A stretch of 64,000 bases of DNA. Source: Breznakia pachnodae (GTDB lineage Bacteria; Bacillota_I; Bacilli_A; Erysipelotrichales; Erysipelotrichaceae). The stretch is taken from assembly GCF_030814225.1 (NCBI RefSeq), contig NZ_JAUSUR010000006.1, forward strand, positions 124,001-188,000, given 5' to 3'. Below, piece after piece: positions 40,788 to 52,233 of this stretch. The notes under the pieces are model-generated. The model did not search any database. It was not told the origin of the DNA and saw only the letters and a program-made list of their open reading frames with translations. The position numbers were made by a program, and so were the translations under genes. Numbering within the stretch: the first letter of the stretch is position 1; every line of letters starts with the position of its first letter.

Positions 40788-41446
40788 AAGCGATACCCCC
40801 TTCCTCGGATTGTTTCAAATAAGTTCTCTCCAGTTTCTTTTATTATTTGTTTTCTCAAACGAGCAATATGAACCCGTAATACTGATGAAAATGGATCCAG
40901 ATGTTCATCGTAGACATGTTCCATTAATTGTTCACTTGATACGATTTCAGGATATCGCATTGCAAGATACTCAAGAATATCAAATTCTTTTGGTAAGAGA
41001 TTTAATTTCTGACCTTTGTATCTAGCTGTTCTTTCAATTGAGGATACTTGTAAATTACCAACACTAATAACAGGATTCGTTCTACCATAATAACGTCTTA
41101 CGATTGCATGTACTCTTGCATGTAATTCACCTAGTTCAAATGGTTTTACTACATAATCATCAGCTCCTAAGTTTAATCCCTTCATTCGGTTTTCAACTTC
41201 ATAACGAGCTGTGATAATTAATACTGGTGTATTGATATTTTCACTACGAAGATATTTCAGGATTTCTAAACCATCTTTATCTGGTAAATTTAAATCTAAA
41301 AGAATAGCATCATATCCATTAATGATTGCTTTTTCTTCTCCTTCAAGTCCTGTAGCAGCAATATCTACCTGAAAGTTTTCTCGCTCAAAACTTTTCTTCA
41401 TATTGTTTAGTAATTGAATATTATCCTCAATAATTAATAAGCGCAT
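40775..41446 (-). CDS. OmpR-family response regulator (cassette 2)
   Basis: 223 residues, same length as the cassette 1 regulator. Asp51 lies in LLDLNLPDKDG; the winged helix has PKEFDILEYLAMRYP and SSVLRVHIARLRKQ; it ends RGRGYRLCEK. Its promoter carries the shared direct repeat, so the two regulators may cross-recognise each other's sites. First gene of its operon. Confidence 0.95.
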   Translation of the reverse strand: MRLLIIEDNIQLLNNMKKSFERENFQVDIAATGLEGEEKAIINGYDAILLDLNLPDKDGLEILKYLRSENINTPVLIITARYEVENRMKGLNLGADDYVVKPFELGELHARVHAIVRRYYGRTNPVISVGNLQVSSIERTARYKGQKLNLLPKEFDILEYLAMRYPEIVSSEQLMEHVYDEHLDPFSSVLRVHIARLRKQIIKETGENLFETIRGRGYRLCEK

Positions 41447-41465
41447 ATCCTTACCTCCTGCTTTG

Positions 41466-41498
41466 ATTTTAGCATTTTTTTTGTTACATGATTGTTAA
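41466..41498 (-). promoter_or_regulatory. Cassette 2 promoter with response-regulator-type direct repeat
   Basis: Minus strand TTAACA-N5-GTAACA (41493-41498 and 41482-41487), 10 bp, then TGCTAAAAT (extended -10 at 41466-41471). The spacing is identical to the cassette 1 promoter. Confidence 0.65.
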
Positions 41499-41520
41499 GA
41501 AAAGGTGCAATCGCACCCTT
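41498..41520 (-). terminator. Terminator after yaaA
   Basis: Minus strand GGTGC / GCACC with loop GATT, followed by TTTTCTT. It abuts the upstream half-site of the cassette 2 operator. Confidence 0.7.
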
Positions 41521-41526
41521 AATTTA

Positions 41527-42279
41527 TTATTTTTCTCTTTTCACAAATACATATTCATGTTCATTTGATAATGATTCTTCAAATTGATAACCATCTTCCT
41601 GAAACTGTTTTAATGCATCTAGTGTTTCCACTTTATTTCTCAAAAGATACGATACCATTCTACCTCTGACCATTTTTGCCTGGGTTGATTCCGTTTTGAT
41701 TTTTCCATTCTTTTCAATCTTTAACTGAATTGTAATCATATATTTCTTACAATGTTTATTTAGTACTTTACTATATTCATTGGATGCTAAGTTTAAGATA
41801 ATTGGTTCTTTATGATTATCTAATTCTTTGATCAAATGATCTGATATTGTTTCTTTCCATAAATCATATAAATCTTTATGACCATTTACCGAAAGCTTTG
41901 CCTGCATTTCTAATCGATAAGGATATACAACATGATTTGGTTTTAACACTCCATACAAGCCAGATAAGATTCTTAAGTGTTTATCCGCAAACTTCTTATC
42001 TTTCTTATCCAATGTATCAATATCCATATATTGATATTGAAGTCCCTGATAGGCTTCGATTGCCTTTGTTCCTTGATCATCAAACTTGAAGTTATGATAA
42101 CGATTAAAATTTAACTTCGCAATCTTATCATTTACTTTCATTAAGGATTTAATCTCATTCTCTTTTAATTTCTGTAATTCTTTCATAATTGCTTTGCTTA
42201 TATTAGTAAAAAATAGTGGTTCTTCTTTCTGCACTATATTCTCTTTCATAGTTTTGGTTGGGGATACGATAATTAACAT
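41527..42279 (-). CDS. yaaA: YaaA family peroxide-stress protein
   Basis: 250-residue DUF328/UPF0246 protein. The start MLIIVSPTKTM and the internal GLYGVLKPNHVVYPYRLEM are diagnostic, as is ASNEYSKVL. In E. coli YaaA limits intracellular iron during hydrogen peroxide stress and binds DNA. Monocistronic with its own terminator. Confidence 0.93.
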   Translation of the reverse strand: MLIIVSPTKTMKENIVQKEEPLFFTNISKAIMKELQKLKENEIKSLMKVNDKIAKLNFNRYHNFKFDDQGTKAIEAYQGLQYQYMDIDTLDKKDKKFADKHLRILSGLYGVLKPNHVVYPYRLEMQAKLSVNGHKDLYDLWKETISDHLIKELDNHKEPIILNLASNEYSKVLNKHCKKYMITIQLKIEKNGKIKTESTQAKMVRGRMVSYLLRNKVETLDALKQFQEDGYQFEESLSNEHEYVFVKREK

Positions 42280-42333
42280 ATATACTCCTTAAATTTATAC
42301 ATTAACTATATCATAAATCTTTACGTATATACG

Positions 42334-42369
42334 AAAAAACAGGCATCCAATAGAACTTTGAATGCCTGT
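42334..42369 (-). terminator. Terminator after the YibE/F gene
   Basis: Minus strand ACAGGCAT / ATGCCTGT followed by TTTTTTC. The T-run is strong. Confidence 0.8.
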
Positions 42370-42375
42370 CTTACA

Positions 42376-43569
42376 TTATGATTGTACCTCTTCTTCTATC
42401 TTTGCAGGTTTGTTGATAATCTTTTGTCCTGCAAATACTTTCCCTCCGATAAACGCAACAAACGGTACACACAAGACAATTCCAATACTTCCTGCCAGTG
42501 CCTGCGCTATCTCTAAAACTAAGCTGTCTAAATTAATCAGCTGATTGTAGTTCACTGCATATGCCATATAGAGTAACATCGTTGAGAATGATCCTCCAGC
42601 ATACGCCAGAATCAATGTATCAGCCATGGTTCCAATTAAGTCCTGTCCAACATTGATTCCTGATTTAAACAATTCATTTGCCTTCAAGTCTGGATTATGT
42701 TCATGCAGTTCATGTAGTGTTGATGCAATACTCATCGCTACATCCACAACTGCTCCAACTGCTGCAATCAGCACTCCAGCAAACAATACATCTCTCACTT
42801 GTAGTCCCGTATTTTCATGTATCATAAATAGAACCTCAGCATCTGCCAAGTTGTATCCTGATACTCCAAGTATCCTACTGAAGAATATAAATACCAATCC
42901 TGCACCGATTACTCCTGCAGCCGTTCCTGCCAGTGCAACAATTACTTTTTTTGTCATACCTTCAAGTAACATCAATGACACAAGTGCAATCAGTACTGCG
43001 GTTATAATCGAAATCAGAATCGGAGAATAGCCATTAAAAATCATTGGTACAGTAAAGAAAATAATGCAGCTGAATGAAAAAATTAATCCAATCAGGGTTT
43101 TGAACCCTTTTCTTCCACCAACAACAATCATCAAAAGGGCAAAGAATCCAAGCATAAAGTAAATTGTATTTGCCTGAGAATAGTTATAGACCGATACATG
43201 ATACCCAACATTGTTTTCATCAAGCGTAACGATTAATTCACTACCTTCATCTGCCAATATATTATGAGTTCTTGTCAGATAGTTAGTAGCATCGACAATT
43301 TCTCCTTTATTCTCTCCACTTGTAATCTTTAGTTTTAATTCCTGAGTTCCTCTATACCCAGAACTGGTATTGCTGTCCTCGCTTAAGTTACTGTCAACTA
43401 CTTCCAGCACTTTGGCTTTTTCATACCCTAATCCTGAAGAATTAAGTGGCTGATATCCTTCTAAGTGATAATTGTTTAACCAATAACATATACATCCAAA
43501 CACTAGAAAAAATACTGCTAATACAATGTAATATTTTTTAATTTCTATCTTTTTCAATTTATCCTTCAT
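42376..43569 (-). CDS. YibE/F family membrane protein
   Basis: 397 residues. N-terminal helix and an extracytoplasmic beta-rich section (about 40-130, LKITSGENKGEIVDATNYL), then seven to eight helices with the YibE/F motifs RKGFKTLIGL, AAVGAVVDVAMSIASTL and GQDLIGTMADTLILAYAGGS. The function is unknown; multi-membrane proteins of this family are widespread in Firmicutes. The ATG at 43569 is used, but a GTG two codons earlier has comparable support. Follows the phosphoesterase gene. Confidence 0.88.
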   Translation of the reverse strand: MKDKLKKIEIKKYYIVLAVFFLVFGCICYWLNNYHLEGYQPLNSSGLGYEKAKVLEVVDSNLSEDSNTSSGYRGTQELKLKITSGENKGEIVDATNYLTRTHNILADEGSELIVTLDENNVGYHVSVYNYSQANTIYFMLGFFALLMIVVGGRKGFKTLIGLIFSFSCIIFFTVPMIFNGYSPILISIITAVLIALVSLMLLEGMTKKVIVALAGTAAGVIGAGLVFIFFSRILGVSGYNLADAEVLFMIHENTGLQVRDVLFAGVLIAAVGAVVDVAMSIASTLHELHEHNPDLKANELFKSGINVGQDLIGTMADTLILAYAGGSFSTMLLYMAYAVNYNQLINLDSLVLEIAQALAGSIGIVLCVPFVAFIGGKVFAGQKIINKPAKIEEEVQS

Positions 43570-43579
43570 AAGCACAAGA

Positions 43580-43606
43580 GTGGTGTCCTCTTTTCAAGAA
43601 CACCAC
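43580..43606. other. Hairpin between phosphoesterase and YibE/F genes
   Basis: GTGGTGT / ACACCAC 7 bp stem without a T-run. It may be an intercistronic stabiliser or weak attenuator lowering YibE/F expression. Confidence 0.4.
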
Positions 43607-43615
43607 ATATCCTTT

Positions 43616-45751
43616 CTATGATTTTTTACTTTGTTTTCTAAGGTATAACGCACTCAGCGCAAATCCACTAGCCAATAATACCCACATAAGTGTATTTACT
43701 GATGTAGTATCTCCAGCTTTTGGAGCTGTTGATGCTGCAGGTGGTGTAATTACTTTTGACTCATCTGTCTTAGTTTTCTTGATTGTGTATGTATCAAACT
43801 CTTCCATTGTATCTGTACGATATGCACTCATAGTGAATGTATCTTCAGTAAATGTTAAGTGTGAGAATGTTGGTACATAGCTTTGTTCTCTATGTGCCAG
43901 ATAAGCATACTCTTCTACTAAGTCATAGTATTTACTACCACTGGCTGAACTAGTTGTTAAGTAAAGTGTACCCTCTGGATCTACTGCTACTGTTTTTGCT
44001 TCATCTTCATATGTAACACCTTCTACTGGTGAGAAGTTTTTCATTTGATATGTTCTTGCATAACAGTGGTCATGTCCCATTAATACGATATCAATACCTA
44101 AATCATCAAATGCAGGAACTAATTGTTCTTGTCTAGTCCACGCATCTTCGTAAGTTGATTGTTTTCCTGAAGCATAGATTGATTGGTGGAACATTACAAC
44201 TGTCCAGTCGTAATCTTGACCAGCTGTTGCTGCCATTGTGTCTTCCATAAATTGTCTATGTTCAGCATTATTTGTATTACTTGTATTCAATACCATGTAT
44301 AACACATTTCCATATGTGAAATAGTAGTTACTGTTTGCTGCACTAGCACCTAAAGTAGATGCATTTGGTTCATTAAAGTGATGTCCATAGTTTGCAGAAA
44401 CATCATGGTTACCTACTGCTGTTGCAGTTGGATAATTATTCAATTGTGATGGATAGAAATATGCATCATATTCATTTTCTTTAGTTGCTACATCGACGAA
44501 GTCACCTGTATTCGCAATAAAACTTGTATTTGGGAATGCTCCAAATGCTTTGTCTAATGTTGTAGACCATCCCAGACGGTCAGTCAGTACAGTTCCTGTA
44601 CCAATCTGTGCATCTGATAAGAAAATAACTTCATAACCATCGCTGATATCTTGTGTTTTCAATTCATATGTTTGTGACCAACCATCATCACTACCTACAC
44701 GATAAACATAACTCTTACCTGGTTCAATACCACTGTAAGTTGCTTTGTTTGAGTAATAAGTTGATGAATAGAATTTTGTATATGCTTCATTTGCTTGTGT
44801 TGAAGGAATTGAAACTGCTTGATCAAGAGGGAATGCTCCACTTGTATCGCTACCTTCAGCAATTTGAACATATCCAGGTGCATTAGATTTTGCATACCAT
44901 GCAAAGTTAACTGAATTTTCATCAGCACCAGTGTTTACTGCAACACTTTTAACTGCTTCAGTTTCAGCTAATTCACTTTCAGCTGGGTTTAATTCAAATG
45001 ATACTAATTCAAAATATGCATCTGTATCATTTTCATCTGAACAGTGAATTTCTGCAGCAATTGCAAATTCTCTTAACTCTGGGTTCCATTCATCTACCAG
45101 ACTTGATACATCTTCCATATAAATTGTTTCTTCAAAGTAGTATTGACCATCATCACCTAAAACGGCTTTTGCAGAGTTTCCATCTACTTTTTCCTGGCAA
45201 CCATATTCTAAGTTATTCTTATAGTTACTTGTAGGAATATTAAAGAAAGAATCTACTGATTTTCCATTTAAATATAAAATCATTGCATCATTATAACGAA
45301 CAACAATTTTAATTGTTTTTACATCTTCTGGGTTTGGTAAGTCAAACAAATAACGGAAAAAGTAAGTTGGCCCTGCTTTTCCATCTTTTGCATCTAATGT
45401 TGCTGCATCTGCAATTGATGCATCCGTAGAGAACTTTGGAGAACCTGTGTGTTTTTTCCAAGTTGCATCACTAAACTCCTGTGGATATTCTCCCCAGTCT
45501 AACCATTGGTGAGAATACACCCATCCATTTTTCTTGTTCCATTCTTCATACCATGTACCTTTATTTGGATCCGTTGTCTGATCATCCAAATATGTCCATT
45601 TCATACTATCTGACACTAATTCTGTTGAAGCTAATGCAGGCTCTGCTGCACTAACACTTGCAGTTGGCGCATCTTCTTTTGTGTCGATAAGACCAACAAA
45701 AGCTGCTACAACTACAACAAACGAAATAAGTAACAATCTAATCTTTTTCAT
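43616..45751 (-). CDS. Surface metallophosphoesterase, purple-acid-phosphatase-like, wall-sorting-like tail
   Basis: 711 residues. Signal peptide (about 1-35), a beta-rich N-terminal region, a fibronectin-III-like domain (about 265-370), then the metallophosphatase: FLSDAQIGTG, NTGDFVD, VGNHDVS, FHQSIYASG and MGHDHCYARTY supply the two-metal ligands. The C-terminus is APKAGDT, then a hydrophobic helix and KQSKKS, a sortase-type sorting signal in which the LPXTG is degenerate. It likely hydrolyses phosphoesters outside the cell for phosphate scavenging. Long AT-rich upstream region. Confidence 0.9.
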   Translation of the reverse strand: MKKIRLLLISFVVVVAAFVGLIDTKEDAPTASVSAAEPALASTELVSDSMKWTYLDDQTTDPNKGTWYEEWNKKNGWVYSHQWLDWGEYPQEFSDATWKKHTGSPKFSTDASIADAATLDAKDGKAGPTYFFRYLFDLPNPEDVKTIKIVVRYNDAMILYLNGKSVDSFFNIPTSNYKNNLEYGCQEKVDGNSAKAVLGDDGQYYFEETIYMEDVSSLVDEWNPELREFAIAAEIHCSDENDTDAYFELVSFELNPAESELAETEAVKSVAVNTGADENSVNFAWYAKSNAPGYVQIAEGSDTSGAFPLDQAVSIPSTQANEAYTKFYSSTYYSNKATYSGIEPGKSYVYRVGSDDGWSQTYELKTQDISDGYEVIFLSDAQIGTGTVLTDRLGWSTTLDKAFGAFPNTSFIANTGDFVDVATKENEYDAYFYPSQLNNYPTATAVGNHDVSANYGHHFNEPNASTLGASAANSNYYFTYGNVLYMVLNTSNTNNAEHRQFMEDTMAATAGQDYDWTVVMFHQSIYASGKQSTYEDAWTRQEQLVPAFDDLGIDIVLMGHDHCYARTYQMKNFSPVEGVTYEDEAKTVAVDPEGTLYLTTSSASGSKYYDLVEEYAYLAHREQSYVPTFSHLTFTEDTFTMSAYRTDTMEEFDTYTIKKTKTDESKVITPPAASTAPKAGDTTSVNTLMWVLLASGFALSALYLRKQSKKS

Positions 45752-46326
45752 TTTTTTCTCCTCTTATTAACGTTAAATTTATAAATCATTTTTACGAATT
45801 CTAAACGTCTCCCACCATTGCAAATACAAAACTTATTAGATTAACAATATTACATGCTCATACATATTTAATGTAATATCAATTCTCTAATAATAAATCT
45901 ACTTCTCCCTTAATGCTGATTTTCAATTTTTCTTTGAATGGATTTTCCCAATCTATCTAGTCCTCCTCCTTTCATCTTTATCTTCTAATGTTTTTTTAAG
46001 ACATACTTATAAAAACATCACAAGTCGATACATTAATTTCAATCATAAAACGATTCTCACTTTTAACTGCCCTTTGTTAAATGCTTGAGAATATTTTATT
46101 TTGATTGAATGTCTATTTCCCTGCGATATTTAATTAAAACTATTCAAAACCTCTTCACCTAATACTTACCTAAATTATTAACAATTCCTAAAATTCTTGC
46201 AACCACACTTTTTCACTGATAGAGTGAAAACAATAGTTCACCCTTTAAATATAAGAGAATTTGCTACTGCTTTCACTTTCAGATAAAAGTTTTCTATTAA
46301 TAAAATAACACTGTGCTTCTTTAAAT
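45752..46326. other. Long AT-rich upstream region of the phosphoesterase
   Basis: 575 bp with no standard gene. It holds the candidate short ORF with a strong ribosome-binding site (45879-45956), the 9 bp hairpin ATATTACAT/ATGTAATAT at 45847-45879, a TTAACGTTAA palindrome near 45769, and TTTTCACT/AGTGAAAA at 46210-46230 beyond the 6-phospho-beta-glucosidase stop, which lacks a T-run. Confidence 0.5.
45879..45956 (-). CDS. Candidate 25-residue ORF with ideal Shine-Dalgarno but ATA start
   Basis: AAAGGAGGAGG on the minus strand is followed, 5 bases on, by ATA and an open frame starting xDWENPFKEKLKISIKGEVD and ending in a TGA that abuts a hairpin. An overlapping frame beginning MKGGGLDRLGKSIQRK starts at an ATG within the same site. 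A leader peptide, or a small gene whose ATG mutated to ATA, are both possible. No other support. Confidence 0.2.
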   Translation of the reverse strand: MDWENPFKEKLKISIKGEVDLLLEN

Positions 46327-49003
<2,677 letters not shown>

Positions 49004-49016
49004 AATCTAATCCTCC

Positions 49017-49325
49017 TTATTTTGCTTTTACTAAATCCTCTGCCTGCTTAATTACATTTGCACCATACCCAAAGCTATAGTCTGTCCCATTGATAATTCC
49101 AACCGGTACTCCTAATGGATCAGCAGCATCTTTGGCATAACTAGTTTTATGTGCCATATGTGGTCCTAAAAGAACAACATCTGCTTTTTGAATATGATCT
49201 TTGATACTTCCAATATTGATTGCCCAAATCTCATAATCCTTTCCTTGCTTTTTCGCTTCTTCCTGCATTTTTGCAACTACAATACTGGTAGAAAACCCAC
49301 CATCACAACATAATAAAATATTCAT
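49017..49325 (-). CDS. PTS lactose/cellobiose-family EIIB
   Basis: 102 residues. The phosphocysteine Cys7 is in LLCCDGGFSTS, a variant of the CSAGMSTS motif. Accepts phosphate from EIIA and hands it to sugar in EIIC. 14 bp to the previous gene. Confidence 0.95.
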   Translation of the reverse strand: MNILLCCDGGFSTSIVVAKMQEEAKKQGKDYEIWAINIGSIKDHIQKADVVLLGPHMAHKTSYAKDAADPLGVPVGIINGTDYSFGYGANVIKQAEDLVKAK

Positions 49326-49339
49326 ATTTGCTCCTCTCT

Positions 49340-49651
49340 CTATCTTTCTTGTATCCTTTGATACATTCTAACCATTTTCTCCGCCATCAAGTGCAGAGTT
49401 GTCGCTGAAGTCAGATGATCCTGTGCATGAATCAAAATCACATCAACCGCAACTGCTTCACCATTCGCAATCTTCACTAAACTGTCCGAATGTCCCTTAT
49501 GTGCTTCATTAATTTCCTGTTGCGCATTTTCCAGACACTCCTGTGCTTTCTCAAATTCCCCTTCCTCGGCATAATCTACTGCCTGAAGACATTGAGTTTT
49601 CGCATTTCCTGCATGTAGTATTACTACAAAATTTCCACTCATATCATCCAT
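49340..49651 (-). CDS. PTS lactose/cellobiose-family EIIA
   Basis: 103 residues, mainly helical trimer-type EIIA. The phosphohistidine is His75 in VILIHAQDHL. Its ATG overlaps the stop of the upstream regulator by one base, so it is translationally coupled. AAAGGAG lies about 8 bases upstream. Confidence 0.95.
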   Translation of the reverse strand: MDDMSGNFVVILHAGNAKTQCLQAVDYAEEGEFEKAQECLENAQQEINEAHKGHSDSLVKIANGEAVAVDVILIHAQDHLTSATTLHLMAEKMVRMYQRIQER

Positions 49652-51543
49652 TATATTTTCTCCTTTATAACATCTATTACATTCTTGTACGTAGGTCTGT
49701 GAATTACTTTTGATATTTTTGATTCATTGGTTACAAAATCAGTAAACTCCTTATAGAACACTTGCATATCCTGATCCAGATCTTTCTGTAATCCAAGTAA
49801 TACAACTACCTGCACCATTTTCTCTTTCCACAAGATTGGCTGCTCTAGTATCGTTATTGATACAAAGGTCTGGTTCGCCAGCGGTTCAATCGAGTGTGGA
49901 ATTGCAACTAAGTTTCCAATTGCGGTTGAATACAGTTTGTCACGTTGTAATACCTCACTGACAAAACGTTCCCCTACCCCTAATCGTTTCGGTAGTCGAT
50001 TACATATCTCTCGAATAATCACTTCATAATCCTCATGTGGCGGAAGACAGAATACCTGATCTTCCTCAATACAATCAGTAAAGTGAACACTCTTATCATC
50101 TTGTGTAAGTGATGACTCAATTGTCTTTACATCATGCGAATCTAAGAAACACGAAATTTGTATGATTGGTTTTCCAAGTTGTTTGTTCACAGGCACGGTC
50201 GTTAGAATGTAGTCATAGGAATCAACATCCTTGTTGTGCAAATCATACAAATTTGTGGTTTCAACAAAATCAATATACTTATTAAAATTACTTTTTATCT
50301 TATACGCCAGAAGTGAAGAAGTCGCTCTTCCACTGGAACATACAATTAATATCTTACGTTTCTTTGTAACTACTTTGTGGCGATCCAGTGCCAGCGAGAA
50401 GTAAATCGCAAAGTAACCCAATTCATCTTCATCAAGCTTTACATCAAATTCTTCTTTCAAGACAATTCCAACTTCTACTGCAAGATTAAATGCAAGTGGA
50501 TAAGTTGCCTTTGTCTGATCCAATAATGGATTACGCATTCGCATCTGATAACGAATTCTTGTAACTAACGGAATCAGATGTAATGAAAGGCTCATCCATA
50601 AATCAAAGTCTTCAAAGAAATCAACGTTATACTTCTGCTTACACGCTTCCAATATTCGATTCACAATTCGATTCAGATCTTCTGAAACAATTGGATTCTC
50701 TTCATTCATAATATTGTCATATTTATGTTTTGCTTTTAGCTGAATTGCAAGATGATGAATATCATCTTCTTCCAGTTTCTCTAAACCAACTGTTGATAAA
50801 CGATCCACTAAGATTCTCGCTACCTCCAGTTCCTGACTATCCTGTGGTAATCTGACATATGTATGATCCCTTGGAAACTCTCGTATCATATACATCACCT
50901 GTATATGTAGCAGTAAACTTTCCAGTGTAATATCTGAAAACTGATATTCCTGTTCATTCAGCACTTCACTAATTACATCCATAATCTGCTGGTTGAAGCG
51001 ATTGATTTTCTTAAACTTTGCATCTGCTGATATTGATAAATCCGGAAACGTTCCATCAGCAATTTTATCTGCAAGTAAACGTCGAATATTTACTAACCTT
51101 CCTTCAATTCGCATTCCATAATTTGGTTTGGATACCAACTTTAAATCATAATTCTTTAAAATCGTTTTCACTTCTTTCATATAACGATTGGCTGTAGATC
51201 TGGAAATATATAATTCCTCACACAAATCATCCAACTTTATATATTCCTGATAAATCAATAACATATAAATAATCTGGTACACAATCTGATCAAGTGAATC
51301 TTTTAGTTCATTCACTGATAATGACTGTAAGTAATTTTGAAAACGCTCATTATCTTGAATATCCAGTGAATACCCTTCACTGGAACTGACAATGATTGCT
51401 CCCTGATTTTCTAACTCATAATTGAGTTTCTTTATATCATCACGAATGGTTCGATCACTTACATTCAGTAATGTAGCCAATTGCTTTGATGTCCATACAG
51501 TTTTCCCCTGTAGTAATCTTTTTAGAATCTCTTCTTTTCTCAT
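49651..51543 (-). CDS. BglG/LicR-type PRD transcription regulator
   Basis: 630 residues. Two N-terminal helix-turn-helix domains (KQLATLLNVSDRTIRDDIKKL at 19-40; ELYISRSTANRYMKEVK at about 106-122), two PRDs, an EIIB-like domain (ILIVCSSGRATSSLLAYKI) and a C-terminal EIIA-like domain with AIPHSIEP. This is the LicR/MtlR-type activator that senses the phosphorylation state of the adjacent PTS. First gene of the operon, so it is probably autoregulated. Confidence 0.93.
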   Translation of the reverse strand: MRKEEILKRLLQGKTVWTSKQLATLLNVSDRTIRDDIKKLNYELENQGAIIVSSSEGYSLDIQDNERFQNYLQSLSVNELKDSLDQIVYQIIYMLLIYQEYIKLDDLCEELYISRSTANRYMKEVKTILKNYDLKLVSKPNYGMRIEGRLVNIRRLLADKIADGTFPDLSISADAKFKKINRFNQQIMDVISEVLNEQEYQFSDITLESLLLHIQVMYMIREFPRDHTYVRLPQDSQELEVARILVDRLSTVGLEKLEEDDIHHLAIQLKAKHKYDNIMNEENPIVSEDLNRIVNRILEACKQKYNVDFFEDFDLWMSLSLHLIPLVTRIRYQMRMRNPLLDQTKATYPLAFNLAVEVGIVLKEEFDVKLDEDELGYFAIYFSLALDRHKVVTKKRKILIVCSSGRATSSLLAYKIKSNFNKYIDFVETTNLYDLHNKDVDSYDYILTTVPVNKQLGKPIIQISCFLDSHDVKTIESSLTQDDKSVHFTDCIEEDQVFCLPPHEDYEVIIREICNRLPKRLGVGERFVSEVLQRDKLYSTAIGNLVAIPHSIEPLANQTFVSITILEQPILWKEKMVQVVVLLGLQKDLDQDMQVFYKEFTDFVTNESKISKVIHRPTYKNVIDVIKEKI

Positions 51544-51616
51544 AGGAACTCCTCACTTTCATTATAGAAATCTTTTACTTTAACTCCATTTATTAAATTT
51601 CCTACCCTTAGGAAAT

Positions 51617-51647
51617 AAAAAAAACTTGAAATTTCTTTCCCAAGTTT
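51617..51647 (-). terminator. Terminator after the small lipoprotein gene
   Basis: Minus strand AAACTTG / CAAGTTT, 12-base loop, then eight T in total. It separates the lipoprotein gene from the PTS regulator gene. Confidence 0.7.
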
Positions 51648-51682
51648 CCTAAGTAATACAATACAAATATTTCATCATACAT

Positions 51683-52057
51683 CTAATCTTTATTACGATA
51701 TCCTTTAAAATAATCAATTAATTGTTTTTCACTTACATCAAGACGCTTTAATTCGCCTTCATATACGTCTATAGGTGGATTGCTATCTTCCAAATCCGGT
51801 CCATAGATACTCACTCTTGTAGCCCCATGATCAATTACTCCATAAAAAAATTCTAAAGCATATAAAGATAAATCATCCTCATAAAATGCATGAATAGTAA
51901 AATTCTCTTTTGAATTCACATAAAGAACTTGATACTCAGTTTCAATAAAACCATCATATCCATTGGTTTTTAATATTTCATCTACGTTTACTGATTCACC
52001 ACTGCACCCACTCATAACTAAAACGAAAGTAATTAATAAACTAAATAATTTCTTCAT
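51683..52057 (-). CDS. Small lipoprotein of unknown function
   Basis: 124 residues from the ATG at 52057, chosen because GAGGAGAG is 6 bases upstream. Signal with lipobox LVMSGC (Cys at about 18), then an acidic domain with no family I recognise (FFYGVIDHGATRVSIYGPD). It would be anchored on the outer face of the membrane. Own terminator; no operon partner evident. Confidence 0.75.
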   Translation of the reverse strand: MKKLFSLLITFVLVMSGCSGESVNVDEILKTNGYDGFIETEYQVLYVNSKENFTIHAFYEDDLSLYALEFFYGVIDHGATRVSIYGPDLEDSNPPIDVYEGELKRLDVSEKQLIDYFKGYRNKD

Positions 52058-52233
52058 CACTTCTCTCCTCATCTTATACTCATTATATTTGATTCCACAT
52101 TACTTAGTAAAGAAAATAAACAAACTATATTGTCATCATAAACACAAAATTAAATTACCTTCTTTAGTTTATGCCATGTTTGATTTATTTTAATAGTTAA
52201 CTTTATATGCTAAAATGCTCATAGGAGATTAAT

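Noticed and set aside
44653..45234. Antisense ORFs of 77-78 codons over the phosphoesterase
   Set aside because: Low-complexity Leu/His composition, no ribosome-binding sites, inside a gene with a clear domain structure.
46210..46230. TTTTCACT/AGTGAAAA inverted repeat after the 6-phospho-beta-glucosidase
   Set aside because: No T-run on either strand, so it is not called a terminator; a protein site is possible but unsupported.
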